This document shows positions 34,369 through 42,730 of a DNA stretch of 56,380 nt, one piece after another (the first letter of the stretch is position 1; each line of letters begins with the position of its first letter). Position numbers and translations under genes: made by a program. The notes below the pieces were generated by a model. It saw only the letters and a program-made list of their open reading frames with translations. It was not told the origin of the DNA and did not search any database. Origin of the DNA: JAVVXB01 sp036651815 (GTDB lineage: Bacteria > Bacillota > Clostridia > Christensenellales > CAG-138); the NCBI GenBank assembly GCA_036651815.1, contig JAVVXB010000019.1, positions 1-56,380 on the forward strand. Direction: 5' to 3'.

Positions 34369-34586
34369 GCGGAAAGCGATTGTAAAAAAATGGATGTGCG
34401 TTCGTGGGCGAAAGGTGTATAATGTTGGACAAACTTGTCTGCGGGTACAAATCAATATCGAAAAAGAGAGGGGGAATTCATGATTAAATAAAAGATAACG
34501 ATCGAATTATGGTATCACGAGCATGGGAGCTCTTGATATAACGAGAGGAATGGAGACCTAATTATCTTATTTTAGGAGGTAATTCT
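34369..34586 (+). promoter_or_regulatory. Leader of the uracil permease gene, candidate -10 and mini-ORF
   Basis: A TATAAT at 34418-34423 has only a weak -35. Further on, AGAGGGGG precedes a three-codon frame (ATG ATT AAA TAA, about 34480-34491). Small inverted repeats (GAGC...GCTC, CTCT...AGAG) lie before the permease ribosome site (TAGGAGG). No PyrR-binding loop or purine-riboswitch core was recognised. Confidence 0.35.
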
Positions 34587-35885
34587 ATGGAAAAAAAAGT
34601 CGAAGGGATTTATGACGGGTTTAAGGAGTTGGGAACTGGCAAAATGCTGATTCTAGGGTTGCAGCATGTCTTTGCCATGTTCGGTGCGACGGTGCTCGTA
34701 CCTCTGATTACTGGATTACCGGTATCAGTTACTTTGTTCACTGCAGGCATTGGAACCTTGTGGTTCTACTTCATTACGAAGCGAAAGGTGCCAATCTTCC
34801 TTGGGTCCTCGTTCGCATTCTTGGCCGCGTTCGCCACGATAGCACCTAAACTTGCTGATGGATCTCCAAATACAGAAATGCTGCCATACGCGACCGGCGG
34901 CGTGGTCTGTGCAGGCTTAGTGTATGTTATACTGGCGATTTTGTTCCAGATCTTTGGACCGAAAAAGGTTATGCGGCTGTTCCCGCCCGTTGTTACCGGC
35001 CCAATTATTATCCTGATTGGCTTGATTCTCGCTCCGACCGGCTTAAACAGCGCATCCAGCAACTGGATCTTGGCAGTGATTGCAATTGCGATAATCATTG
35101 GCGTCAATATGTATGGCAAAGGAATGATCAAAATCCTGCCGATTCTCATTGGTATTTTCGGCGCATATATCATTGGCTTGATTATCGGACTCATTAGTCC
35201 GAATCTCTTCGGACTGCCGTGGGTAGATATCTCAACGTTAAAGGGTCAGGCGATTGTTGCTGTTCCGAAGTTCTTCCTGCCTAAGTTTGAGCTCAATGCA
35301 ATTATTACCTTTGTTGTGGTCGCACTTGCGGCAATGATCGAGCATATCGGTGATATTTGTGCCATCGGCGCAACCTGTGGCAAGAACTTCATTGCAGATC
35401 CCGGCTTGACCCGTACACTGCTGGGTGACGGACTTGCAACCTCGTTTGCTGGCATCATAGGCGGCCCTGCAAACACAACCTACTCGGAAAATACCGGCGT
35501 GGTCGCGCTGACCCGTGTGTATGATCCAAAGGTAATGTTCATTGCTGGTTGCATGACTGTGATCCTGTCCTTCGCAAATATCTTTGATGCATTCATCAAC
35601 ACGATTCCTTGGTCGATTATCGGTGGTGTGTCGATTGTGCTATATGGCATGATTTCCGCTACTGGTGTGCGGACCATCGTTGAGAACCAGGTGGATTTCA
35701 AGAATATGCGTAACGTCCTTGTTGCAGCATTGATTCTGGTCTGCGGGTTGGGCTTTAACGTATACCCGTTGGTAATCGGCAAGCTGTCCTTCGGCGGGCT
35801 GGCCATGGCTGCGATTGTCGGTGTGACGGTCAATGCGATTCTGCCCGGGAAAGACTATGAGTTCAACGAAGAAATCCCAGCATAA
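34587..35885 (+). CDS. uraA: UraA-type uracil (NCS2) permease
   Basis: This 432-aa protein has about 14 membrane segments. It carries AMIEHIGDICAIGATCGK (Glu matching the substrate-binding Glu of helix 8) and GGPANTTYSENTGVVALTRVY (the second binding Glu in TTY-x-EN). These are UraA/PyrP hallmarks; purine permeases of the same superfamily usually read NTFAQNVG. Substrate is therefore predicted to be uracil or a close pyrimidine, imported with protons. It follows the molybdenum hydroxylase operon after 218 nt and ends at a strong terminator. Confidence 0.9.
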   Translation: MEKKVEGIYDGFKELGTGKMLILGLQHVFAMFGATVLVPLITGLPVSVTLFTAGIGTLWFYFITKRKVPIFLGSSFAFLAAFATIAPKLADGSPNTEMLPYATGGVVCAGLVYVILAILFQIFGPKKVMRLFPPVVTGPIIILIGLILAPTGLNSASSNWILAVIAIAIIIGVNMYGKGMIKILPILIGIFGAYIIGLIIGLISPNLFGLPWVDISTLKGQAIVAVPKFFLPKFELNAIITFVVVALAAMIEHIGDICAIGATCGKNFIADPGLTRTLLGDGLATSFAGIIGGPANTTYSENTGVVALTRVYDPKVMFIAGCMTVILSFANIFDAFINTIPWSIIGGVSIVLYGMISATGVRTIVENQVDFKNMRNVLVAALILVCGLGFNVYPLVIGKLSFGGLAMAAIVGVTVNAILPGKDYEFNEEIPA

Positions 35886-35930
35886 ACCCTACCACAAATG
35901 AACCAACCATAACCAACTCTCGTTCGAAAG

Positions 35931-35962
35931 GGACGCCGATTTTTACGAATCGGCGTCCTATT
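35931..35962 (+). terminator. Intrinsic terminator after uraA
   Basis: GGACGCCGATT (35931-35941) and AATCGGCGTCC (35948-35958) form a perfect 11-bp stem with a six-base loop, followed by TATTTT. Confidence 0.85.
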
Positions 35963-36106
35963 TTGGCTGCGTTGCTTCAGATTAAGGTGGAAAAACGAGA
36001 GCATAATGTTTCAAAAATTTACAGAAGAATGTGGGGGTATTAACCAATGATTGCGGAACATTGCAGTTTGTCAACTTTGATAAGTAAAAGGAGCGGCTAT
36101 TTAACA

Positions 36107-36253
36107 ATGAAGAAGAGAGATGCATTCAAAAAACATTTGATAGTTATAGAAGATCTTTTGATTAGTGGTTATCCGAACACATTCAATGGTTACGATAGCA
36201 ACGTAGTGACTGAAGCTCATCTTGGAGAAGAAAATCCATTGTATGATTATTGA
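36107..36253 (+). CDS. Possible small protein, unknown
   Basis: A 48-codon frame starts at ATG 36107 with AAAAGGAG 13 nt upstream, a rather long spacing. It has a basic N-terminus (KKRDAFKKH) and an acidic tail (EAHLGEENPLYDY). No family is recognised. The region 35963-36470 otherwise contains only an overlapping 77-codon frame (36222-36455) without a ribosome site, and I do not believe that one. Confidence 0.25.
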   Translation: MKKRDAFKKHLIVIEDLLISGYPNTFNGYDSNVVTEAHLGEENPLYDY

Positions 36254-36470
36254 AAGAGAATATTTGCTGTTCGGCATCCTTAATTCGACCAGAATGGCTA
36301 TGAGTTATAAGATATTTGAATCGGTTACTTCGCTGATTTCTCTGCGCGCCTATGCAGCGGCCAACATTTTTCTTTTGAAAAACGACAGAAAAAGATTGAC
36401 TTTTGAACCGGTTTTTGCTTTAATGTCGTTTAGTGGCTGTAAACATATAGTTTAGAAGGGGTTGACAGGA

Positions 36471-37007
36471 TTGGACATCGGCGACAAGATAAAGCGCCTC
36501 CGTCTTCAACTTGGATTGACGCAGGAAGAGCTTGCAGCGCGGACAGAGTTGAGCAAGGGATTCATTTCGCAGTTGGAACGTGATATCACGTCTCCATCGA
36601 TTGCGACGCTGATGGATATTCTCGAAACGCTTGGGACAGATGTGGGTGCATTCTTTAATGAAAAGCCCGTCGGCAAGGTTGTTTATGGTGCGGAGGATAT
36701 GTTTATCAAGGAGGAAGAGGATGGAAGTTCCATCCGATGGCTCGTGACGAATGCGCAACGAAATGCTTTGGAACCGATTCTTGTAACTTTGCCTGCGGGC
36801 GTGGAGTCTGCGCCAGATGATCCGCACGAGGGAGAAGAATTTGGATATGTGCTTGCGGGTGGTGTTGTGTTACAGCTTGGGGAACGAAAGTATCGTGTAC
36901 GCAAGGGCGACAGTTTCTATTTTCGGCCCAATAGCGTGCATAAACTTGCCAATGTTGGCAAAAACGAGGCAAAGGTGCTGTGGATCAGCACACCGCCGTC
37001 TTTTTAA
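36471..37007 (+). CDS. XRE-family regulator with C-terminal cupin (PuuR-like)
   Basis: The 178-aa protein has a helix-turn-helix at about 5-60 (DKIKRLRLQLGLTQEELAARTELSKGFISQLER) and a cupin at about 105-175 (HEGEEFGYVLAGGVVLQLGERKYRVRKGDSFYFRPNSVHKLAN). This layout is typical of polyamine-responsive regulators placed ahead of potABCD. TTG 36471 gives the family's MDIG start with AAGGGG 9-10 nt upstream; TTG 36462 is too close to that site. The potA start follows 12 nt after its stop, so it is probably autoregulated with the transporter. Confidence 0.88.
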   Translation: MDIGDKIKRLRLQLGLTQEELAARTELSKGFISQLERDITSPSIATLMDILETLGTDVGAFFNEKPVGKVVYGAEDMFIKEEEDGSSIRWLVTNAQRNALEPILVTLPAGVESAPDDPHEGEEFGYVLAGGVVLQLGERKYRVRKGDSFYFRPNSVHKLANVGKNEAKVLWISTPPSF

Positions 37008-37019
37008 GGGAGGACTGGA

Positions 37020-38390
37020 ATGAAGGAAAAACATTTGATTGAATTGATTGGCGTTTCTAAGGCATACGGTGGAGATGTCGCGCTGGAAGATGTCAATTTA
37101 TATATTAAGGACGGCGAGTTTTTAACACTGCTCGGGCCTTCTGGATGTGGTAAAACCACCATGCTGCGCCTAATTGCTGGGTTTATCATGCCGGATGAAG
37201 GGCGAATTGAGATGGATGGTGTGGATATTGCTGCTATTCCGCCTTACAAACGCAAGGTCAACACGGTGTTTCAGAAATATGCATTATTCCCGCATCTAAA
37301 CGTGTTTGATAACATTGCGTTTGGACTCAAGATTCGGAAACTGAGCAAAGCCACCATAGAGGAAAAGGTCAATTCCATGCTCGACTTGGTGAATCTTAAG
37401 GGATACGGCAAGCGATATGTGGAGCAGCTTTCCGGTGGACAGCAGCAGCGCGTTGCAATTGCGCGTGCGTTGGTCAACGAACCACAGGTACTGCTGCTTG
37501 ATGAACCGCTTGGTGCGCTGGATTTAAAGCTGCGCAAGGAGATGCAGATTGAACTCAAACGCATGCAGCAGCGCCTTGGTATTACGTTTATTTATGTTAC
37601 GCATGATCAAGAGGAAGCATTGACCATGAGCGATACCATTGTGGTTCTGAACAGCGGCGTGATTCAGCAGATCGGTACGCCAACGGATATCTACAACGAA
37701 CCAAAGAATCCTTTTGTTGCGGACTTTATTGGTGAAAGCAACATTATTCCAGGCATCATGCTGGGCGACTATCACGTACGAATGAATGGCGAGGACTACG
37801 AATGCGTGGACGCTGGCTTTGGCAAAAATGTTGAAGTAGACGTGGTTGTCCGTCCGGAAGACATTGATATTGTTCCAAAGGCAGACGCGCACATTTCCGG
37901 GACGGTGGTTTCTGTTGTATTTATGGGCGTACATTATGAGGTGGACGTCGATTGTGGTGGTTATGAATGGGTGATTCAGACAACTGATTTTGTGGCGGTA
38001 GGGGATGCGGTTGGAATTTCCATTCCACCTGACGCCATCCACATTATGAAGAAAACACGTCAGACCAATATCTTTGATGGTGAGGCGTTCCCGGAGGATG
38101 GAGAGGTTGCATTCGACGATGCGCGCTTTGGGTGCGATGGCCTCGAGGGATTTGAAACCCGTGATGAGGTCTTGGTATCCATCCTGCCGATGGATGTGGA
38201 ATTAGTTGCGCCACAGGATGCGACGATCACCGGCTTTGTAAAAGGCTGCATGTTCCTCGGAACGCATTACGAAGTGGTTATTACGCGGGAAGAAAACGAA
38301 TGGATTGCCTGTGCAGACGACTACATGGAAGAGGGCGAGGAGGTTGGCATTACCGTTCCTGCCGACAAAATTGGGCTTGCGAAGAAATAA
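37020..38390 (+). CDS. potA: Spermidine/putrescine-type ABC ATPase with two TOBE-like domains
   Basis: This 456-aa protein exceeds the ~370 aa usual for PotA. The ATPase domain (1-235) has Walker A GPSGCGKTT, signature LSGGQQQRVAIARAL and Walker B LLLDEPLGAL. A first TOBE-like domain follows (VDVVVRPEDIDIV ... GTVVSVVFMGVHYEVDV). A second copy comes after a linker: VLVSILPMDVELV ... GFVKGCMFLGTHYEVVI. The two regulatory units match block for block, suggesting internal duplication. GGGAGG precedes the ATG. It pairs with the permeases at 38424 and 39197. Confidence 0.9.
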   Translation: MKEKHLIELIGVSKAYGGDVALEDVNLYIKDGEFLTLLGPSGCGKTTMLRLIAGFIMPDEGRIEMDGVDIAAIPPYKRKVNTVFQKYALFPHLNVFDNIAFGLKIRKLSKATIEEKVNSMLDLVNLKGYGKRYVEQLSGGQQQRVAIARALVNEPQVLLLDEPLGALDLKLRKEMQIELKRMQQRLGITFIYVTHDQEEALTMSDTIVVLNSGVIQQIGTPTDIYNEPKNPFVADFIGESNIIPGIMLGDYHVRMNGEDYECVDAGFGKNVEVDVVVRPEDIDIVPKADAHISGTVVSVVFMGVHYEVDVDCGGYEWVIQTTDFVAVGDAVGISIPPDAIHIMKKTRQTNIFDGEAFPEDGEVAFDDARFGCDGLEGFETRDEVLVSILPMDVELVAPQDATITGFVKGCMFLGTHYEVVITREENEWIACADDYMEEGEEVGITVPADKIGLAKK

Positions 38391-38423
38391 TATGAAAATG
38401 ATTTATGCAAAGGAGGTGGCAGC

Positions 38424-39203
38424 ATGAAGCGCAGTGTATTTGCGTATCCATACATTGTTTGGATGCTGGTGTTCATCCTTTCTCCGATGTTGCTGATCTT
38501 CTACTACGCGTTCACTGAGAACGGAGCATTCACCTTCTCTTACATGATGCAAGCGGCGGCTTTTTCCAATATACGGGTGTTGCTGGATTCGATTCGGCTG
38601 GCGTTGTACACAACCTTGATTTGCCTGCTGCTCGGATATCCAGTGGCATATTTGCTCTCCCGCATGAAAAAGGCGACAGCTGCGTTGCTATCGGTGTTTT
38701 TCATTGTGCCGATGTGGATGAATTTTCTGCTGCGTACCTATGCTTGGAAGGTTCTGCTTGGGACGTTTACAAGCATGCTCTATACGGAGAGCGCGGTATT
38801 GCTTGGCATGGTATATAATTTTCTGCCATTTATGATTCTGCCGATCTATACAACGCTTATGAAACTAGATAAAAGCTATATTGAGGCGGCCAGTGATCTT
38901 GGTGCCAACGCTTACAAAACGTTTTCGAAGGTGGTGTTGCCGCTGTCCATTCCTGGCGTGATATCTGGCATTACGATGGTGTTCATTCCTTCCACAACGA
39001 CGTTTGCCATCTCACAGCTTTTGGGCGGTGGTAAGACAATGCTCTATGGTGACCTCATCTATATGAAGTTCATCACCGAGCAGGCGTGGAATGCAGGCAG
39101 TGCGCTGTCAATTATGCTACTGATATTTGTGTTGATCAGCATGGCGATTATGCGTAGAGCAGAGCATAATGGTGCAGACGAAGGAGGCGGCCGGATATGG
39201 TAA
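38424..39203 (+). CDS. potB: Spermidine/putrescine-type ABC permease (PotB-like)
   Basis: In this 259-aa protein, six membrane helices are apparent. The EAA loop contacting the ATPase reads YIEAASDLGANAYKTFSKVVLPLSIPGVISG. The N-terminus (FAYPYIVWMLVFILSPMLLIFYYAF) is typical of PotB. AAAGGAGGTG precedes the ATG, and the 3' end overlaps PotC by 7 nt. Exact ligand depends on the binding protein at 40103. Confidence 0.92.
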   Translation: MKRSVFAYPYIVWMLVFILSPMLLIFYYAFTENGAFTFSYMMQAAAFSNIRVLLDSIRLALYTTLICLLLGYPVAYLLSRMKKATAALLSVFFIVPMWMNFLLRTYAWKVLLGTFTSMLYTESAVLLGMVYNFLPFMILPIYTTLMKLDKSYIEAASDLGANAYKTFSKVVLPLSIPGVISGITMVFIPSTTTFAISQLLGGGKTMLYGDLIYMKFITEQAWNAGSALSIMLLIFVLISMAIMRRAEHNGADEGGGRIW

Positions 39204-40009
39204 AGAGCAGACTGAAAAGATTTTTTTCCGGCACGTATCTGGGACTTATGCTGCTATTTCTATATGCACCAATTTTGATACTCATTGTGTTTTCATTCAA
39301 CAAGGGAAAGACCTTGGGGAATTGGACGGGATTCACATTGGATTGGTATGCACGTTTGTTCTCTACGCCAGAGATTACGGATGCATTGATCGTTACCATT
39401 TCAGTGGCGATTATCTCGGCAGTGTGCGCAACGGTGTTGGGTACATTCGCCGCCATCGGGCTGCATTCCATGAAAAAACGCCGTCGCGCGGTGATTGAGA
39501 ATGTTTCTCAACTGCCAATGGTCAATCCCGATCTTGTAACCGGCATTGCGCTGATGCTGCTGTTTTTATTTATTGGGATCAAGGGCGGATACACCCGGCT
39601 TTTGATTGCGCATATTACGTTTAATTTGCCGTACGTTATCTTTTCTGTTTTACCAAAGTTGCGGCAGAGCAGCAATTTGCTCTATGAGGCGGCAATGGAT
39701 CTGGGGTGCACGCCGATGCAGGCCATCCGCAAGGTGGTCATTCCGGATATCATGCCTGGTATTATTTCTGGCTTTATACTGGCCTTTACGCTCAGCATTG
39801 ATGACTTTGTCGTTAGCTTCTTTGCGGGCAACGGCGTGGACAATCTATCCATGTATATTTATGCATCAGCTCGTCGTGGGGTGAATCCTGCGCTTTCCAC
39901 GATTATTTTCGTTCCGGTCGTGACATTGCTGCTGATTGTCAACCTGCGTAGTATTCGACAGGAGCGAGAAGATGAAATTCAAAATAAGAAGGTTGGATTA
40001 AAGCGATAA
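39197..40009 (+). CDS. potC: Spermidine/putrescine-type ABC permease (PotC-like)
   Basis: This 270-aa protein shows YLGLMLLFLYAPILILIVFSFNKGK at the N-terminus. Its EAA loop is YEAAMDLGCTPMQAIRKVVIPDIMPGIISGF, and FTLSIDDFVVSFF follows. It starts inside the PotB gene with AAGGAGG placed well. It forms the heterodimeric channel with PotB. Confidence 0.92.
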   Translation: MVKSRLKRFFSGTYLGLMLLFLYAPILILIVFSFNKGKTLGNWTGFTLDWYARLFSTPEITDALIVTISVAIISAVCATVLGTFAAIGLHSMKKRRRAVIENVSQLPMVNPDLVTGIALMLLFLFIGIKGGYTRLLIAHITFNLPYVIFSVLPKLRQSSNLLYEAAMDLGCTPMQAIRKVVIPDIMPGIISGFILAFTLSIDDFVVSFFAGNGVDNLSMYIYASARRGVNPALSTIIFVPVVTLLLIVNLRSIRQEREDEIQNKKVGLKR

Positions 40010-40102
40010 CGGAATGATTGGATGCACAACTTTCTTATTATAATGAATGCCGCCGTTTGAACGGCTAAATGAACAAACGTAATGATCAATGGGAGGAAAT
40101 TC

Positions 40103-41137
40103 ATGAAAAAAATTATTTGTATTGCCCTTGTACTCGTATTCGCCCTGACGCTGTTTGGTTGCGGCAGCAAAAATAAAGTAACAATCAATGTATTAAACTG
40201 GGGCGATTATATCGATCCAGCTTTGCTCAAAAAATTTGAAACAGAAACTGGTATTGCGGTTAAATATACGACCATGACCAGCAATGAAGAGATGCTTGTT
40301 AAGCTTGCCTCTACGGATTGCATCTATGATTTGTGCTTTCCGAGTGATTACCTTATCGAGAAGCTGATTGCTCAGGATCTGCTTGCGCCAATTCACAAGG
40401 AGAATATTCCGAACTTTGCCAATATCGATGAACGTTTTTTGAATTTGTCCTTCGATCCGAATAATACCTATTCGATCCCTTATTTCTGGGGGACCGTTGG
40501 TATATTGTATAACACCACCATGGTGGATGATCCGGTAGACAGCTGGCAAATTCTTTGGAACGAAAAATACAAAGGCCAAATTTTAATGTATGATAGCGTA
40601 CGTGATACCATTGGCATAACGTTGGTTTCGCTTGGCTATGATATCAACACGAGGAATGCAGACGAGGTACTGGCCGCACAGGAAGCATTAATTATGCAAA
40701 AGCCCCTAGTACGTGCATATCTCACCGATGACGGCAAGATGGAGATGGTCAATGGCAATGCAGCGATTGCGCTGATTTATTCTGGTGATGCGGTGGATTG
40801 CATGAGCCAAAATCCGGATCTCGCCTTTGCCGTACCGAAAGAAGGCAGCAATGTTTGGTTCGACAACGTGATCATTCCAAAGACCACGCAGCATCAAACC
40901 GAGGCAGAAGCGTTCATCAACTTCCTCTGCGATGCCGAGGTGGGCGCACAAAACAGCGAATATATCGGATTTTCTACGCCCAATAGGGAAGCGCTTGCAC
41001 TTATGGGTGCGGACTATGTGGATGATGAGTCATACAATCCACCTCAAGAAGTGCTGGACCGCTGCACGGTGTTCCATGACTTGGGTGACTTCATTACGGT
41101 ATTTACGGATGCGTGGACAAAGGTAAAAGCAGCATAA
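40103..41137 (+). CDS. potD: Polyamine-type ABC substrate-binding lipoprotein (PotD-like)
   Basis: The 344-aa lipoprotein has a signal peptide with lipobox LTLFGC. The mature protein begins with VTINVLNWGDYIDPALLKKFETETGI, the PotD/PotF opening. Later blocks are DLCFPSDYLIEKLIAQDLL and IPYFWGTVGILYN, plus IALIYSGDA. The ATG at 40103 follows GGGAGGAAATTC. Spermidine or putrescine is the default ligand of the family; beside the heterocycle locus another cationic nitrogen compound is conceivable. A terminator follows. Confidence 0.9.
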   Translation: MKKIICIALVLVFALTLFGCGSKNKVTINVLNWGDYIDPALLKKFETETGIAVKYTTMTSNEEMLVKLASTDCIYDLCFPSDYLIEKLIAQDLLAPIHKENIPNFANIDERFLNLSFDPNNTYSIPYFWGTVGILYNTTMVDDPVDSWQILWNEKYKGQILMYDSVRDTIGITLVSLGYDINTRNADEVLAAQEALIMQKPLVRAYLTDDGKMEMVNGNAAIALIYSGDAVDCMSQNPDLAFAVPKEGSNVWFDNVIIPKTTQHQTEAEAFINFLCDAEVGAQNSEYIGFSTPNREALALMGADYVDDESYNPPQEVLDRCTVFHDLGDFITVFTDAWTKVKAA

Positions 41138-41168
41138 CTGAGCCGGAAAAGATAGCATCATGTAATTA

Positions 41169-41198
41169 GGGCATCCGCAACTGAGAATGCGGATGCCC
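41169..41198. terminator. Terminator between convergent potD and the histidine kinase
   Basis: GGGCATCCGCA and TGCGGATGCCC form a perfect 11-bp stem with an eight-base loop, followed by TTTGCTT on the plus strand. The kinase gene ends about 60 nt away on the other strand. Confidence 0.8.
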
Positions 41199-41256
41199 TT
41201 TGCTTGACCCAAACAATAGAAATGATATGGATCATGACACTTCCGCAGAATTGGCC

Positions 41257-42627
41257 TTACGGAAACGTTATGCAGATGGTAGTGCCTTCGCCAAGAATGC
41301 TGTCAATGGTCAACGCTGCACCATGTGCATCAGCGATGCGCTTAACGAGCGCCAGACCCAACCCACTGCCGCCTAGTTTCTTGCTGCGGGATTTGTCTAC
41401 CATATAGAACGGCTCCGTTACGCGGGAAATAGCATCGGCAGGAATCCCGTGCCCATGATCCGTTACGGAAAGCGTACGTCCTTTGGCACACAGCTCAATC
41501 GTTTGACCGGGTTGGGAAGCCTTGCTGGCATTATCCACAAGGTTGATTAAGAGCGATTGCATGAGGTCGGCATCCATGGGTAGCGTGTCTATCTTGCATT
41601 CTACTGATAACGATGTTTGCCGCTTTTCGAGTGTTTCCGCCGTGCTTTCCTGCACATGTTCGAATAGCGCGGAGACGGAGCGTTCCATAGGATGCAAGTT
41701 TTCCCCAAGTGATACGAGTGCCATCAGCTTCTGTGTCAACCGTTCTAACCACTGACATTGGGTGTGAATATGCTGCAATGATTTTTCTTGCTGCTCTGCT
41801 GTCAGCCGCATGGTGAGCAGCGTCTCGGAATGCAGCATCATACTTGTCATGGGCGTTTTAAATTCATGTGTTAAGCCGCCGATGAACTGTTCCTGCAGTG
41901 CATTGCGTTCCTGGAGCACGCGGATATGTGTCTGAACGGCCTCGGCCATTCGGTTGAAATCGTCGGCAAGCGCACCAATTTCATCGTTGGTATGGACATC
42001 TGCACGCTCTTCATATTCTCCATCTGCAATGCTCTTTGCCGATGTGCTGAGAATTTTCAATGGTCGACTGGCGGCACGTACAAGAAAGACAATCAATACG
42101 GTGCCAAGAAGTATACAGAAAATGGCTGCCACAATGAACTGGATCACCATTGTTTGAAAGGTTTTGTAAACATAAGTAATATCGCGCACAATATAGACCG
42201 CGTAGGAATCTGTAACGTTTGGTATGGGTACAAGACTGCCAACGACCAGCAGATTACGGCTGCCAAGTTCATCAAGGAAGACACGTTGGTCGGAGGTAGT
42301 TAAAAACAAAATGTCTTGCGGCTCCATATCCACAAACGTATACAGCGATTCATATCCGTGGACTAGTACACCGGTCTCATCTGCAAACGTGCCAAAGCAG
42401 GCAAGCAACTCATCCTGCTGTTCTTCAGCGTTCATGTTGTCGCTGAGCGTATACCCAGCCATGCTGGCAAAGGACTTTGCAAGGCTGCTTTGCTTTTCCT
42501 TGGTATTCGCAATTGTTAGCGAAAGGATGTTGTTTCGCGCATAAATAAGCAGTAGTCCACTTGTTAAGGCTACAACCGCCAATAGTACCGCCGTACAAAC
42601 AATGGAAATTTTTTGCCATAGTTTCAT
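41257..42627 (-). CDS. Two-component sensor histidine kinase with HAMP domain
   Basis: This 456-aa protein has an N-terminal helix (IVCTAVLLAVVALTSGLLLIY), an extracytoplasmic region of ~115 aa, and a second helix (FIVAAIFCILLGTVLIVFLVRAA). A HAMP domain follows, then a HisKA with GLTHEFKTPMTSM, an N-box NLVDNASKA, and ATP-lid motifs DHGHGIP and GGSGLGLALVKRIADAHG. The start follows GGGGGG. It is co-oriented with and downstream of the OmpR-type regulator, forming a two-component pair. The signal is not evident; no neighbour gives a clear target. Confidence 0.93.
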   Translation of the reverse strand: MKLWQKISIVCTAVLLAVVALTSGLLLIYARNNILSLTIANTKEKQSSLAKSFASMAGYTLSDNMNAEEQQDELLACFGTFADETGVLVHGYESLYTFVDMEPQDILFLTTSDQRVFLDELGSRNLLVVGSLVPIPNVTDSYAVYIVRDITYVYKTFQTMVIQFIVAAIFCILLGTVLIVFLVRAASRPLKILSTSAKSIADGEYEERADVHTNDEIGALADDFNRMAEAVQTHIRVLQERNALQEQFIGGLTHEFKTPMTSMMLHSETLLTMRLTAEQQEKSLQHIHTQCQWLERLTQKLMALVSLGENLHPMERSVSALFEHVQESTAETLEKRQTSLSVECKIDTLPMDADLMQSLLINLVDNASKASQPGQTIELCAKGRTLSVTDHGHGIPADAISRVTEPFYMVDKSRSKKLGGSGLGLALVKRIADAHGAALTIDSILGEGTTICITFP

Positions 42628-42730
42628 CGGTTTTATCCCCCCAACCCCATGATTTCCTTTCCCATAAAAAATGATGCAACGTAATCTAACTTGAACGTTT
42701 TTGTAATTTGCCGAATCTGCTAGAGTGCGC

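Noticed and set aside
34369..34586. Riboswitch or PyrR attenuator before uraA
   Set aside because: I looked for the purine riboswitch core and the PyrR loop and saw neither; only short inverted repeats are present.
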